Assembly (NCBI GenBank): GCA_963930775.1
Contig: OZ005704.1
Span: forward strand, 6,138,001 to 6,202,000
Length of the DNA stretch: 64,000 nucleotides
From: Cliona cf. orientalis
Taxonomy: Eukaryota; Porifera; Demospongiae; Clionaida; Clionaidae
Direction: 5' to 3'
Made by a program: the position numbers and the translations under genes. Below, one piece after another: positions 54,101 through 64,000 of the stretch (its first letter is position 1; each line of letters begins with the position of its first letter). The notes beneath the pieces were generated by a model. That model was not told where the DNA came from, made no database searches, and saw nothing but the letters and a program-made list of their open reading frames with translations.

Positions 54101-56054
54101 ATTTTGACCGACGTGTAACACCAACCAAGAGTATTGCTCCTGACTTGGAAGCAAACATCTACTCTTTTTCACCAGCACTCTCTTTGACTGAGGCTAGCCA
54201 GATTGCACCTGACTCCTCATCTCCTTTGGTTGAAGCCAGCTACACCTGCTACGAAAGAGCCACTCCTTCTTCACCACAGCCTACAAAATCAGTCCACTTT
54301 GCCACGCCTCTTGCAACTGAGGTCGTCTTCTTTCCTACAGGTGCTAGTGAAGAGAGCAAGCCTCGGACAGCTAACGCTGCTCCACCAAAAACTGTCAGAT
54401 ACTGTGCGCCTTTCGTGGCTGAAGCTACCCATTCTGCTCCTGATGCTGTCATCGCTGGAGCTGTCGACTTTACTCCACTGCCGTACTCTCAGTCTTCATA
54501 TGCTTCACAGTGGGAGGTAGAAAACAGTACAAACACTGAAATGCCTTCCACTGGATCTGTCAATTCCCCCCTACCTTCATTGCTTGGTGATGATCGTGAA
54601 GAACATGAAACGTACAAGGAGAACACTCCTTCACCAGTGACTGCTGCCACTGTGCCGGGTGCGCCAAATGAGCCTCAGGTAGCTCAAACTTCTCAGCAGG
54701 TGAGTAGCTATAGTTACGATGAAAATGATGATCTAGATTTTGATGGTTGTGATTCTGATGAGGATGATGAGGAGGAGGAGGAGGAAGAACAGAGGATAGC
54801 AATGCTGTTCATGAACTTTAGCTATCGTGACGAAAACAAAGAGAAGAGAGAAAAGTCTACTAGTCGTCGTAAGAAGAAAGCTTCATTGGTAGCCACCGAT
54901 GAAGGCTTTCCTGCTCCAGCTGAGAACAACTCACCTACTGATATGGCTGCTAGCTTTGTCTCTCCTTCCTCACTGCCTTTGAACGGTTTTAACTACACCA
55001 CCACTCAAGTTTTACTTCCTCCTCCTCCAAGTCAGAATGCTTACGTAGCATCTGCAGCAAGCACTGGTGTGGCTGTGAACATGGAGCCCACTTATCCCGA
55101 CTCAAACCTACCATCGACTGACAAGGCTTGTACGGCCTACCCTCTTGAGCAACAGAACGGTTTTAACTACACTACCGCTCAAGTTCCATCACCACCTCCT
55201 CCTCCTCCGACTCAGAATGCTTACATAGCATCTGCAGCAAGCACTGGTGTGGCTGTAAATATGGAGTCCACTTACACTGACTCAAAACTACCGACAACTG
55301 ACAAGGCTTGTACGGCTTACCCTCTTGAGCAACAGAACGGTTACTACACCACCGCTCAAGTTCCATCACCTCCTCCGACTCAGAATGCTTACATAGCATC
55401 TACAGCAAGCACTGGTGTGGCTGTAAATATGGAGTCCACTTACACTGACTCAAAACTACCGACGACTGACAAGACAGTGACTACTAACAAGCCCTCCATG
55501 TTGTTCGTTCCTGATGATGGTGACCTGCATGTGCATGACTATGCTAAAAGGAGGGAGGAGCGCTCCAGTAGTCTCCTACGCCGTATCATGAAGGCGGGCC
55601 AACCCTCCCGTAGCCTATTCAGCTTCAAAGCATTCACTGTGAGTATTAGAAGCTGTTTATTGTTCTATAATATTACCGTGTTTATGCTAGTAGAATGCAA
55701 GCTAAATGATTTCAAATTTCGCGTGATTTTCTGGTAAAGGTCGTCACGCGCCCCATTAAGATACACTATGAAAAATCCTAGAACACGGATTTTCTTATGT
55801 TAACTAGATCATGCATTTTATTAGCATAAACATGGTATAGCCAAAAATAATGGCGGGTCCCAAATCGCCTTTGTAAAAAAAAAATAATTTTGGTAACAGA
55901 CCACCACATTTTCTGGCTATGTTTTAGTACCTTTGTTTGAAAATTGAATTTATTTTCTCTCTTCCCTTCTCCATCCACCCACACGCCACAGGGTGCAGGC
56001 ACAGGAAACAACGCCCCAAAGGAGACTACTAGTTATGGTGGCGCTCAAGTCTGA
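45110..56054 (+). CDS. MIA3: TANGO1/MIA3, cargo receptor for ER export
   Basis: About 2541 aa. TANGO1 sits at ER exit sites and loads collagen-size cargo into COPII carriers. Exons: 45110-45242, 45370-45512, 45797-45898, 46202-48871, 48953-49079, 49177-49343, 49556-49843, 50113-50457, 50530-50620, 50776-51113, 51323-51390, 51688-51818, 52116-52326, 52560-52697, 52843-53404, 53590-55638, 55992-56054. Order: signal peptide; MIA-type luminal SH3 (about 37-125, FWEAEIQGKRGLI); a 890-codon acidic disordered luminal exon (poly-Asp, SEAPPTE repeats); transmembrane segment (about 1019-1043, MTAVVCFSLFVPLVMIW); coiled coils (about 1059-1490); proline-rich Sec23-binding type region (about 1491-1838). 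A further tail of about 700 residues with three 58-60 aa repeats has no counterpart in vertebrate TANGO1. AATAAA lies at 56126. Confidence 0.92.
49445..49559 (+). repeat. Tandemly duplicated 3' splice site region
   Basis: Two copies, 60 bp apart, of TTGTACATGTTCTCTCTATG followed by a T-tract and TTACTTGATAG/RCTCAC. The second copy is the acceptor of TANGO1 exon 7. The first has all the same signals. Confidence 0.85.
54982..55480 (+). repeat. Three tandem 58-60 aa repeats in TANGO1 tail
   Basis: Units begin at 54982, 55156 and 55336 (NGFNYTTTQV, NGFNYTTAQV, NGYYTTAQV). Each continues with a proline run, QNAY.AS.ASTGVAVNME and DK.CTAYPLEQQ in the first two. Nucleotide identity is high, so the duplication looks recent. 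Confidence 0.9.
55674..55837. mobile_element. MITE with GGTAAAGGTCGTC core, TANGO1 intron
   Basis: The left end TACCGTGTTTATGCTA and right end TAGCATAAACATGGTA are inverted and TA-flanked. The core CTGGTAAAGGTCGTCACG matches the element at 28717-28882. It lies in the last TANGO1 intron. Confidence 0.75.
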
Positions 56055-56998
56055 TCAGAACACGTGGTCTCCATAGGAGTTAATTAACTATCATAACTAT
56101 GAATAATAATTATTATTATTGCAGGAATAAAGTTGATGTCATTTTCAGGCCATTTTTGTGAATTACAATCATGTATGTATCTATTATTATGAAATGATTA
56201 CCCTTGTAGCTTCATTGCATATTATTATTATTATCGTGGTAAAGGGTCACTATGTATGTAAGTAGCATACTTCAATGTTACATAAAAAGTATATCATTAC
56301 ACAATTCCCTGTAATTATTAATAACTGAGATGCCTCGAGGCACACACACAATGCCGCCATTCAACTGCAATAGCCGCCTTGAGATGCTCATACCTGCACC
56401 CACACGGCCACTAGTACTATTAGCAGAGTAGCAGTGAACACCATCACACTGTTGAGGGAGCCACGCACTGGACGCCAAGTGACCCCCTTGCCTTCAATCA
56501 ATTTAACTATGCTCAAACCATAGATAGGGAAGATGGAAAAAAAAACCCTGCATCCTGTACATTACATAACAGTTTCAAGTGGCAAGAACGGCAACGCAAA
56601 AATTTTCAACCATAGAAGTAGGCATATTACATCAAACTTTTAGATTATCCCTTACACTTTCTTTGCCACACATAATAATGAAGGAGCTAGGCTTCAAGAT
56701 ACAATTTAGTCTTTGTTCCGTACAATTTCATTGAGTGGTTGCAGAGATTTGACTGTTTTAAATATTTCTAAATATTACAATTTTTCTGCCATCAGGCATG
56801 TGTGTACTATAATAATAATTCCAATAGAGGAATGCATGGCACATAACATGTTGATTGCTTTAGAGGCCTAGCCTATATTGCTATAACTCAAAACTACACT
56901 ACTGATTGACTCCAGACTTGAAATATAGGATTTAAGTACCTATTCTACTAATGAATTTAATATGCATTAATGAATAAAAAAAAATTTGGTGTGCATAC
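56055..56998. other. Mostly intergenic, TANGO1 3' side
   Basis: AT-rich sequence with the TANGO1 poly(A) signal near 56126. A possible minus-strand coding segment near 56390-56500 (hydrophobic in one frame) precedes a donor-like GTATGA, but its frame cannot be fixed. Confidence 0.5.
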
Positions 56999-57090
56999 CT
57001 GTAACACTTCATGGCCTCAGAATTCAGCATTATCTGTGTGCCACGGTAGTTGAGTATGTGGTATTTATGAAGTTTCCCTGAACTGAAGCC
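56999..57090 (-). CDS. Possible exon of an unidentified minus-strand gene
   Basis: An open 92-bp segment bounded by a good acceptor (TTGCAG at its 5' side) and donor (CAG/GTATGC). It encodes GFSSGKLHKYHILNYRG and continues to MKCYR. I do not recognise it. Neighbouring exons could not be joined: the next candidate on minus near 56500 gives either a stop or an unconvincing frame. It may be a gene remnant or one exon of a small gene whose start lies beyond the element at 57134. Confidence 0.3.
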
Positions 57091-57133
57091 CTGCAATGCC
57101 AGAAAATTAATGCCAACACTGTAGTACACTAGT

Positions 57134-57542
57134 TAGTCTATCAAGCTAGACCCTTTTTCGCCCGACGACCTTTACCTACTCTCTCCACACGCGAAAAAGG
57201 GTCTAGCAAAGGTCAGGTTTAATCAAATTTTGTCTGGCCAATCAGATTCAGCTTTTGAAATTCATGCAAGCAATTTATGCGTGGGTGTAGAGTAGCAATT
57301 GGCAAAAACAGGCACTAGACCAGGCCTACTATGCTTTTAGTGTTTTTAGAGCTTACTTTCAAACATAATAACATCAGACTGGGCCATCTGCTGCTGTTCT
57401 CTTGCTTTTGAGCCAAGCGCGCACTCGTATGGCTTCACCTAATGAATTGCATTCCAACACTGACCTTTGCTAGACCCTTTTTCGCGTGTGGAGAGAGTAG
57501 GTAAAGGTCGTCGGGCAAAAAAGGGTCTAGCTTGATAGACTA
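57134..57542. mobile_element. 409-bp element, 83-bp TIR, 9-bp TSD
   Basis: The arms at 57134-57216 and 57460-57542 are inverted with one mismatch (start TAGTCTATCAAGCTAGACCC). They contain GGTAAAGGTCGTC in both orientations. Flanking direct repeats TACACTAGT lie at 57125-57133 and 57543-57551. Long TIRs and a 9-bp duplication suggest a non-autonomous Mutator-like element. It ends 33 bp before the ROCO start codon. Confidence 0.9.
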
Positions 57543-57574
57543 TACACTAGTATACGCGTAACGACTAAACCGCA

Positions 57575-60500
57575 ATGGCGGCGCGGGCAGTAGTAGGCAA
57601 ATCCAGTGGCCGAGGAGGTGAGTAAATAAGTATCGATGAACATTAATCATAGCGAGCTGCCGCTGTGTTAGGCGGCGCGGCATGGGCTAGCTGAATCGAT
57701 ATCTCCCGGCATTAAAAGTGCATGGTCTGAACGGTAGGAATCTATTTTGTTGGTGTCCATATAATTATAACAAGAGTGTATTAATAAGCTACCGGTATGC
57801 TCTGCTCCATGGCTATACAAGTAGTAGGATCCCTGATTCAAAGAAACTGAACATCAACTGGGAGGGGATTGTGGGTGGCTGGCTGTGTGTAGACCTGTAG
57901 CTATGTGTTTTAATAGATGGGGAAATTACCGTCTATCCAGCCCCACCACTCACACTTAATAACGTATTTGAGGTGGTGAAGACAGTGAAGCTGAGCTGGA
58001 GAGAGCTGGCCGATGGGCTGGGGCTGTACCGTAAGCTGTATACCATTGAACGTCAGCACACCTCTGATGATGCTCGTCTAAAAGCTGTGGTAGAGGCATT
58101 CCTCCTGGGGGAAGGTCGCCACCGACCCTCATGGAGAATGCTGATCCATCGACTACACAAGGCTGGAGAGACCAACGTGGCTGAAAAGATCAAGACCAAT
58201 GCTGAACCACACCAAGGTGAGTGGATCTCGGTATGGAGAGGGAGATGATTAAGCTCACACATAATGTATGCACCTTAACGTTATGGTATTACGTGCTTAC
58301 AAGAGCTAGATACTATAATGTTATATGTACATATGAGAACGTGTGTGTGTACTATTATGTGCACCGTACCAGTATACCTAGTGACCGAGCAGCATACTGT
58401 GCTTTGCAGGTCAGTTGTCTAGGAAATTGGGGAATGGCACCTGTCTCTGTCACTATATAAACTGAAAGCCTTTATGACTAATAGTATAACTGAATTAAGT
58501 ACTTGAGAGCCACTGCCTATTTACCCTTTCCACTGGACAACTAACTTGCAAAGCACAGTAGTAATAGTATGCATAACAATCACGTATAATCATGCACCCT
58601 ATAAATGCCTGCCAATGATCAAACCTCAAGGGATTCTCCTCACAAACTTATTCCTTCCATAGCACTGGTCATTATAATGAGTGTATTGCTGCACATAACT
58701 CTGTTCCCCAGACCCCACCATGACAGCAGATAATGTCACTCAAATACTGAGCAAGATGTCAGGAGACGAGTGGGAGGAGGTGATGGGTGCAGGTGGACTT
58801 GATATTCCTTGGCCACTGCTGGAGGAGATCCAGAGGAGATACTCCACTGACACAGAGAAGAACCATGCATGTGCAGACCACTATGTGAACTGCCATCCTG
58901 AGGCTGATTGGGAACATCTTACCCGGAGACTGTATTGGAAGAAGGAATTTGCTGCAGCAAGAGAATCCAAATCATTCATATCAACTGGTAAAAAATACTG
59001 CCCACTATAATATTATAGCATACTGACATGCTCGTATGATAAAGCTACTTGTACAATTGCTGTGCTCATTAATTAGCTTTTCCTTGCACTTATATGAATT
59101 AATGTGAGGTCTAGTAGTGATGTTGTCCACCTTCTTCCCCCAGACCCCACTCTAACAGTGAATAATGTCAATCATATCATGGAGAAGGTCGAGCCAAAAG
59201 TGAAGGCGCAGGTGTGGGTGGATGCTTGTGGTGCTCAAATGGAGAAGGATAAGATGAAGGAGTTGTGCACGTCTGGGAAGGAGGATGAATGTGCTGACTT
59301 GTATATTAAATACAACCCATATTCTTCATGGACACATCTTGCCAAGTCACTGTACAGTCATCACCAGGTGGTTGCAGTTGAGGAAGTGAGGTCATATCTC
59401 CCTCCTAGAGGTGAGCCTTGCTTTACTATGTGAATGAATAATATAACCTAATAATAGTGATAGGTAATTTAACCTCGTGCCCATCCCTATTCCCACCTTT
59501 TCTGCGTGAAATATTGAAAAGGTGGGAATAGGGATGGCATGAGGCTAAGGTAATTATACCAACAAGAATGAGGGGATAATCAAATCAAGGATACCTCAAC
59601 TATTATTATGGGTTGTGTGGAATGCTTTATGCCCTGATTGTTTTGCTGATTTGAATACCGTAGATCGCGAAATTTTCGCCGTTAAAATTTTTTGTCGACG
59701 ACCTTTTCTGACAAAAATTAAGCATGCGAAATATTTTGTGTAACGTACGTCGACCTATATCTATTTTGGTCGCTAAAGTCTGGCGACGAAATTTTAGACT
59801 ATACGAAAAATTTATAAGCAAAACATTTTACCGGCGAAAATATCCCGATCTACGGTACATTTTGTCGGTCTTATACAGACCTCACTATAACTACTGAAAA
59901 ACTAATGGAGCTGTTTGCACCACTGGACCCTGACAAGGTAGATGACCTTGGAGGTGAATACTGCCTAGGTCTACCACAGTCTGAGATAGACAAAATACAG
60001 AAGGACTACCAGAACCCCACCCAGAAGAAAGAGGCCTACCTAGACCTCTACGTCCATCAACATCCCTGCCCTACTTGGAGCTGGGTTGCTGGGGTACTCC
60101 ACATCGTCAATCTTCCCCAACAGGCTGACTTGGTGGAAAATGCTTATGTCAAAGGTACACTGTAGTGAAACTATTGTCTGTGTATCAACTCTTGTATGTT
60201 ACAATAGGAAGCCCTGTATATATACTACTCTACCACGTACCCACTTTATCAATGCTGTGTGTTCCGTGATACAGACCATTAATATTAAGTATCTCACTCC
60301 CTATACTTGGTCACATGCTTCTCATGTACCAGAGTGGTGTCATTTATGTGGACGGTGCATAATATGTGTATGTGTGTGAGCACAGCTATTTGTCATGATT
60401 AGGACAATGTCATAATATTATTTTTGGGTTTTGACCAATACCATCTCGTGGTTAGTGTTTGTGAAATCTTTAAATTTAGCTACCACATTGCTGAATTCAG

Positions 60501-63355
60501 TGTACAATTTAGCTACCACATTGCTGAATTCAGTGTACAATTTGTGGGTATGTGCATGTGTAATTGCGTATGATATTGTGCTAGTCCTTATACTTGATGA
60601 TCTTTACCGAATATTAGTGTTTACATGTAATTTCAATGACCTTTACCTATTATGTTTAGTAAGCACCTCACCTCACCAGCCAGCTAGAGTAAGTTAGCTC
60701 ACTTATATAGACTTACATAAGGTTCCTTGCTATATTCTATTTTCACAGTTAGCGAGAAAACCCAGCAGTGCTTTGATGCAGCCATGATGGAGGGTGAAGT
60801 GTGGTTACGAAATGGCAGCGCCTTACTCTTAGGGGTGGGAGGATCAGGAAAAACACATATTCTTGCAGCTTTCCTCAAGGAAGATCCTCCATCGATACGA
60901 GAAAGCACTCCATGTGCAAAGAAGCCAGTGAGAGCTGTAGCCCGCTGTAAGGCAGGAGTGAACAACGACCACTTTGTACGAATCACTGACGACCACTATT
61001 CTGACATGATTGTAACAACAGCTGAGGTATCAACCGATAGTGTAGCTGTTTCTGAATCTTCTACCCAAGCCAAGGCTAAAGATGACTTGAACAGTTTTGC
61101 TAGTTCATCTCCTAGTCAGAAGGAAACCATGAGGCAGCCATCATCAGCTATCAAAGAAAATGCTTCACGAAAAGAGGAAACATGGAGTGTTCGTCGTGCT
61201 ATGAAGAGGCAGTATCTGAGTCGAATGCAGGCAGGAGCAAAGCAGAAATCAGACCTCAATGATAAAGATTTGCTTGACATCGATGACACAGGAGGCCAGC
61301 CTATGTTTCACGAGGTTCTTCCTGTGTTCGTCAAAAACACCATGCTTGGTATGCTGATAGTGAAGCTCAATGAGCCCTTAGACAGCTTTCCAACAGTTGA
61401 ATTCTACACCAGGGGAGAACGTGTTGGAGAGCCGTTCGATTCACCTTTCACACACTTGGATACGCTTCGCCACTGCATGAGGGTGATACGATCAACCTGT
61501 GACCGCAACACATGTCCAAAGATTGCATTTGTGGGCACGCATAAAGATCTCAAACACGAGTGCCCACAGGAGAGTATAGAAATGAAGGAGAAAAAGCTTC
61601 GAAGCATTATACCTCAGGAGATCGAGGATAATATCATCGTCGATGGAGAGTCACTGCTGCTTGCTGTCAACGTAAAAACACCAGGAAAAGAAGATGAGAA
61701 AGTGATATCCATTTTGAGGGAGAAAGCAATCGTAGAGTTACATAAATTGAAGCCGAAAAAGATGCCACTTCGATACATTCCCTTGGAAATGGCCTTTCAG
61801 CGAATAGCCAAGGAGCAACGAAAATCAGTGATGAGCAAGGAAGAGTGCTTTGAAGTAGCAGCTACCTACAATTTCACACGAGAATCATTTGAGGCAGCAC
61901 TGAAGTACCTTCATGGGCTCAAGCTGATCTTCTACTATGAAGAAGTCCTTCCGAATGTCGTGTTCATCGATTCCCAGGCCATCCTTGACAAAATCACCGA
62001 GCTTGTGGTGCACAGTCTGTCATTGCAAGCAAAGTCAAGTAATAAGCTTCTTGGTGCTCTGAAGAAATTTGTGAAACGTGGAATCGTGACGGTGGAGATA
62101 CTCGAAGAGTTCTCGTCTCATTACGTCCCTAAACTTTTCATGAAGGAACAGCTGATCTTGGTCCTCAAGCACCTGAGGATTATGGCAGAGATTGGGAAAG
62201 GTGAGTATCTCATGCCCTGCCTCCTGAGGAAACAAGGCATACCACGTCTTGTGGCAGGTGCTTCATCGCTAGTCATCTCCCCTCTTCTCTTCTACTTTGG
62301 TCGAGATGGCCCCAAGCTTGGAGTTTACTGCTTTCTCCTTGCTTCTCTCATTACTGAAGCCAAGTGGGAGCTTCTTGAAGAGGACGGCTACCCTGTGCAA
62401 GTTTCTCGCAATCGAGTTCAGTTTGCTCTTCCAGGAAAAACTCCAGGCTGCGTGACCATAACTGATCCTTTTTCCTCACATTTTCACGTTATTGTTGAGC
62501 TTGAGCCTCCTGAGGGTGCCAGCACTGATGGAATTTGGCAGAAAATGTGTCCAATGATTCGCGAGACAGTCCTCACTGGAATACGAAAGGCATCACAAAA
62601 GCTGAACTACAACAATTCAATTCCTGAAATTGCCTTTCCTTGCCCAAAGCATGACAATCTTCATCCAGCTATCATTTCAGAAGATGAAAGCCTTTTGATC
62701 TGCACCAGCGACCGCCGAATCTACAGTGAAATGACAGAGCAGCATAAGCTCTGGCTTGGCCAAAAAGGTACCTCTAGAGGTGTATGCTTTTATTACACTT
62801 TTATTATACTTGGCAATGTTTATGGTATCTCTGTATATGGATAAAGCTCTAGCTTAAGATATAGTATGATAGATACTCTACTTTCTTCTATTGTGTAGGG
62901 GATTCAGTTTCAAAAAGTCAAGGAGCTTCTACTTGTGATCCAGGAGCATCACCTTCACAAACTTCCAAGAATATTGGTATAGGTAATAATTCATTTCAAC
63001 TTCATGGTATGATGTCATCACATATACCTCTTATACAGATGCTATTCCAACCCTCAAGAACTTGTTCATGTTGAAGACAGCTGAAGGAAAGAGAATCAAG
63101 ATCATAGAGTCAGTTGCACCGAAGTGGAAGACTTTGGGTTATCAATTGGAATTTGATGAATTCGGTGCAAAGTTGGATGCTATCAAAGTCAAGAATAACA
63201 ATGACCCACAAGAATGCTGCAGTGAAATGTTCCAGCTCTGGTTGAAGGGAAATGGAGTAAGACCTTGCTCATGGTGCAAACTCATTGAACTGCTTGAAGA
63301 CTGTGACTTTGAGGTGCTGGCTGGACAGGTGAATGCTGTTTTTAGCGAAAAATAA
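57575..63355 (+). CDS. ROCO GTPase with tandem death-fold-like domains
   Basis: About 1193 aa. Exons: 57575-57617, 57917-58216, 58712-58987, 59144-59410, 59879-60154, 60749-62767, 62899-62982, 63039-63355. Every intron is phase 1. Exons 2-5 each encode one helical unit of about 90 residues (residues 15-387) with spaced Trp and an (L/M/I)T-x-(N/D/E)-N/K start. They resemble degenerate death-fold domains. Exon 6 holds a Roc GTPase: P-loop GVGGSGKT (416-423), a long charged insert, switch II DTGG (567-570), THKD (651-654). A COR-like region follows (about 725-940, RYIPLEMAFQRI, LKYLHGLKLIFYYEE). The last exon is a death domain (KIIESVAPKWKTLGYQL). Roc-COR plus death domain recalls DAPK1, without kinase or ankyrins. 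A role in cell-death or immune signalling is inferred. Confidence 0.88.
59471..59548. repeat. Strong short hairpin in ROCO intron
   Basis: The arms at about 59473-59501 and 59517-59544 pair over 28-29 bp with one wobble and one bulge (core ATCCCTATTCCCACC), around a loop of about 15 nt. The size suits a pre-miRNA, but the ends TTAACCTCRTG / CATGAGGCTAA resemble the AGCCTC foldbacks elsewhere in the window. Confidence 0.7.
59656..59857. mobile_element. TA-flanked CCGTA-type MITE in ROCO intron
   Basis: The ends TACCGTAGATCGCGAAATTT and CGATCTACGGTA are inverted. Its right edge lies about 21 bp before the first base of ROCO exon 5 (59879), so it abuts the 3' splice site. Confidence 0.8.
60473..60543. 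repeat. Perfect 33-bp tandem duplication
   Basis: Two identical copies of a 33-bp unit containing AATTTAGCTACCACATTGCT, in the intron before ROCO exon 6. Confidence 0.9.
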
Positions 63356-64000
63356 TTCCCCATGCATCACCTCATGCTAGCTCTCCACAATTAGTGTATG
63401 TACAATCATACCACTCACACAAGTAATTTTAGTTTTAATAATATTATATGGATCATATCAGTTCGGCTAGATCTACATGTCGACGTCATGTGTGCTGAAG
63501 TCAGTATAATAATATTATTATTATAGATCCAGAGATTTGGATACCTGCTGATGTTGCCTTTTAATTGAATAGGAGTTAGCACCATGCAACTACATTTGGT
63601 CTCACCACATTGGAACATGCATGAAGTACCAGTATGTGCATCTGGGAGGCACTCCTGCACGTGCATGTCAATAATTAATAGTAATGGGGTGAGAAATACT
63701 GCTATAGAATCATTAGCACGTTGACGACTTATTAAACCTAGTATTTAGCCCCTTTTACGTTCAAATGCTATAAGTAACTGAGATTGCACATTATAAAGAT
63801 TCCACACCAGTACCTGACACCTGTCATAACTACAACAGTTGTCTGATTTTGAATTCCTATCCAACAGATTGCACATGCGTCAACACTGCACATTGACGAC
63901 CTTTTACCACATGGGGTAACTTGGCCAGTGTTACTCTTGGCCACAGCTACATGCATGGTAACTACAGTATCTATAAAAATAATGAAGAATATCATGAATG
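63356..64000. other. Intergenic, no gene seen
   Basis: 645 bp after the ROCO stop. AT-rich; contains GACGACCTTTTACC (about 63897), the inverse of the GGTAAAGGTCGTC motif. No supported exon. Confidence 0.6.

Overview
This is a compact animal nuclear genome window. The genes are multi-exon with GT-AG introns, have metazoan-specific domain combinations, and are almost back to back. A demosponge or another early-branching animal is the most likely source. That is inferred from the gene content (MTA of NuRD, TANGO1 with an MIA-type SH3 domain, a TRAF, a ROCO protein with several death-fold segments), from the short intergenic distances, and from the many small palindromic transposons with TA target sites. 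No sequence search was run, so species-level identity is open.

Layout, left to right. 1-2149 (-): a partial lysine-rich gene, with two tandem first-exon/promoter modules at 2663-3270. 3944-12328 (-): WDR26 in 13 exons. 13137-23920 (+): MTA in 18 exons, divergent from WDR26. 24097-26701 (+): a second lysine-rich gene that shares a motif and a promoter design with the first, again with two tandem first exons. 26915-32289 (-): a four-helix membrane protein in 5 exons. 32459-33802 (+): a single-exon TRAF, head to head with it. 34238-38372 (-): a mitochondrial-type cytochrome P450 in 10 exons. 38591-44216 (-): ERO1 in 15 exons, ending in TDEL. 44488-56054 (+): TANGO1/MIA3 in 17 exons plus an alternative first exon, head to head with ERO1. 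57575-63355 (+): a ROCO GTPase with four N-terminal death-fold-like exons and a C-terminal death domain. 63356-64000: no gene seen. I joined exons by hand, checking splice sites and reading phase; every multi-exon model described as complete stays open from first exon to stop.

How the genes relate. ERO1 and TANGO1 are divergent neighbours that both serve secretory-protein maturation (disulfide formation and ER export of bulky cargo). WDR26 (GID/CTLH ubiquitin ligase) and MTA (NuRD) share a divergent promoter region. The TRAF and the ROCO-death protein are innate-immunity or cell-death type signalling proteins. The two lysine-rich genes look like a dispersed pair that kept the same regulatory layout.

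Mobile DNA is mostly short and non-autonomous: at least eight TA-flanked inverted-repeat elements, most with CCGTA ends; two elements with 9-bp target duplications (6657-7070 and 57134-57542); two copies of an element whose ends read CCCCGCGCGC; small AGCCTC foldbacks; and CT/GA microsatellites that often sit at 3' splice sites.
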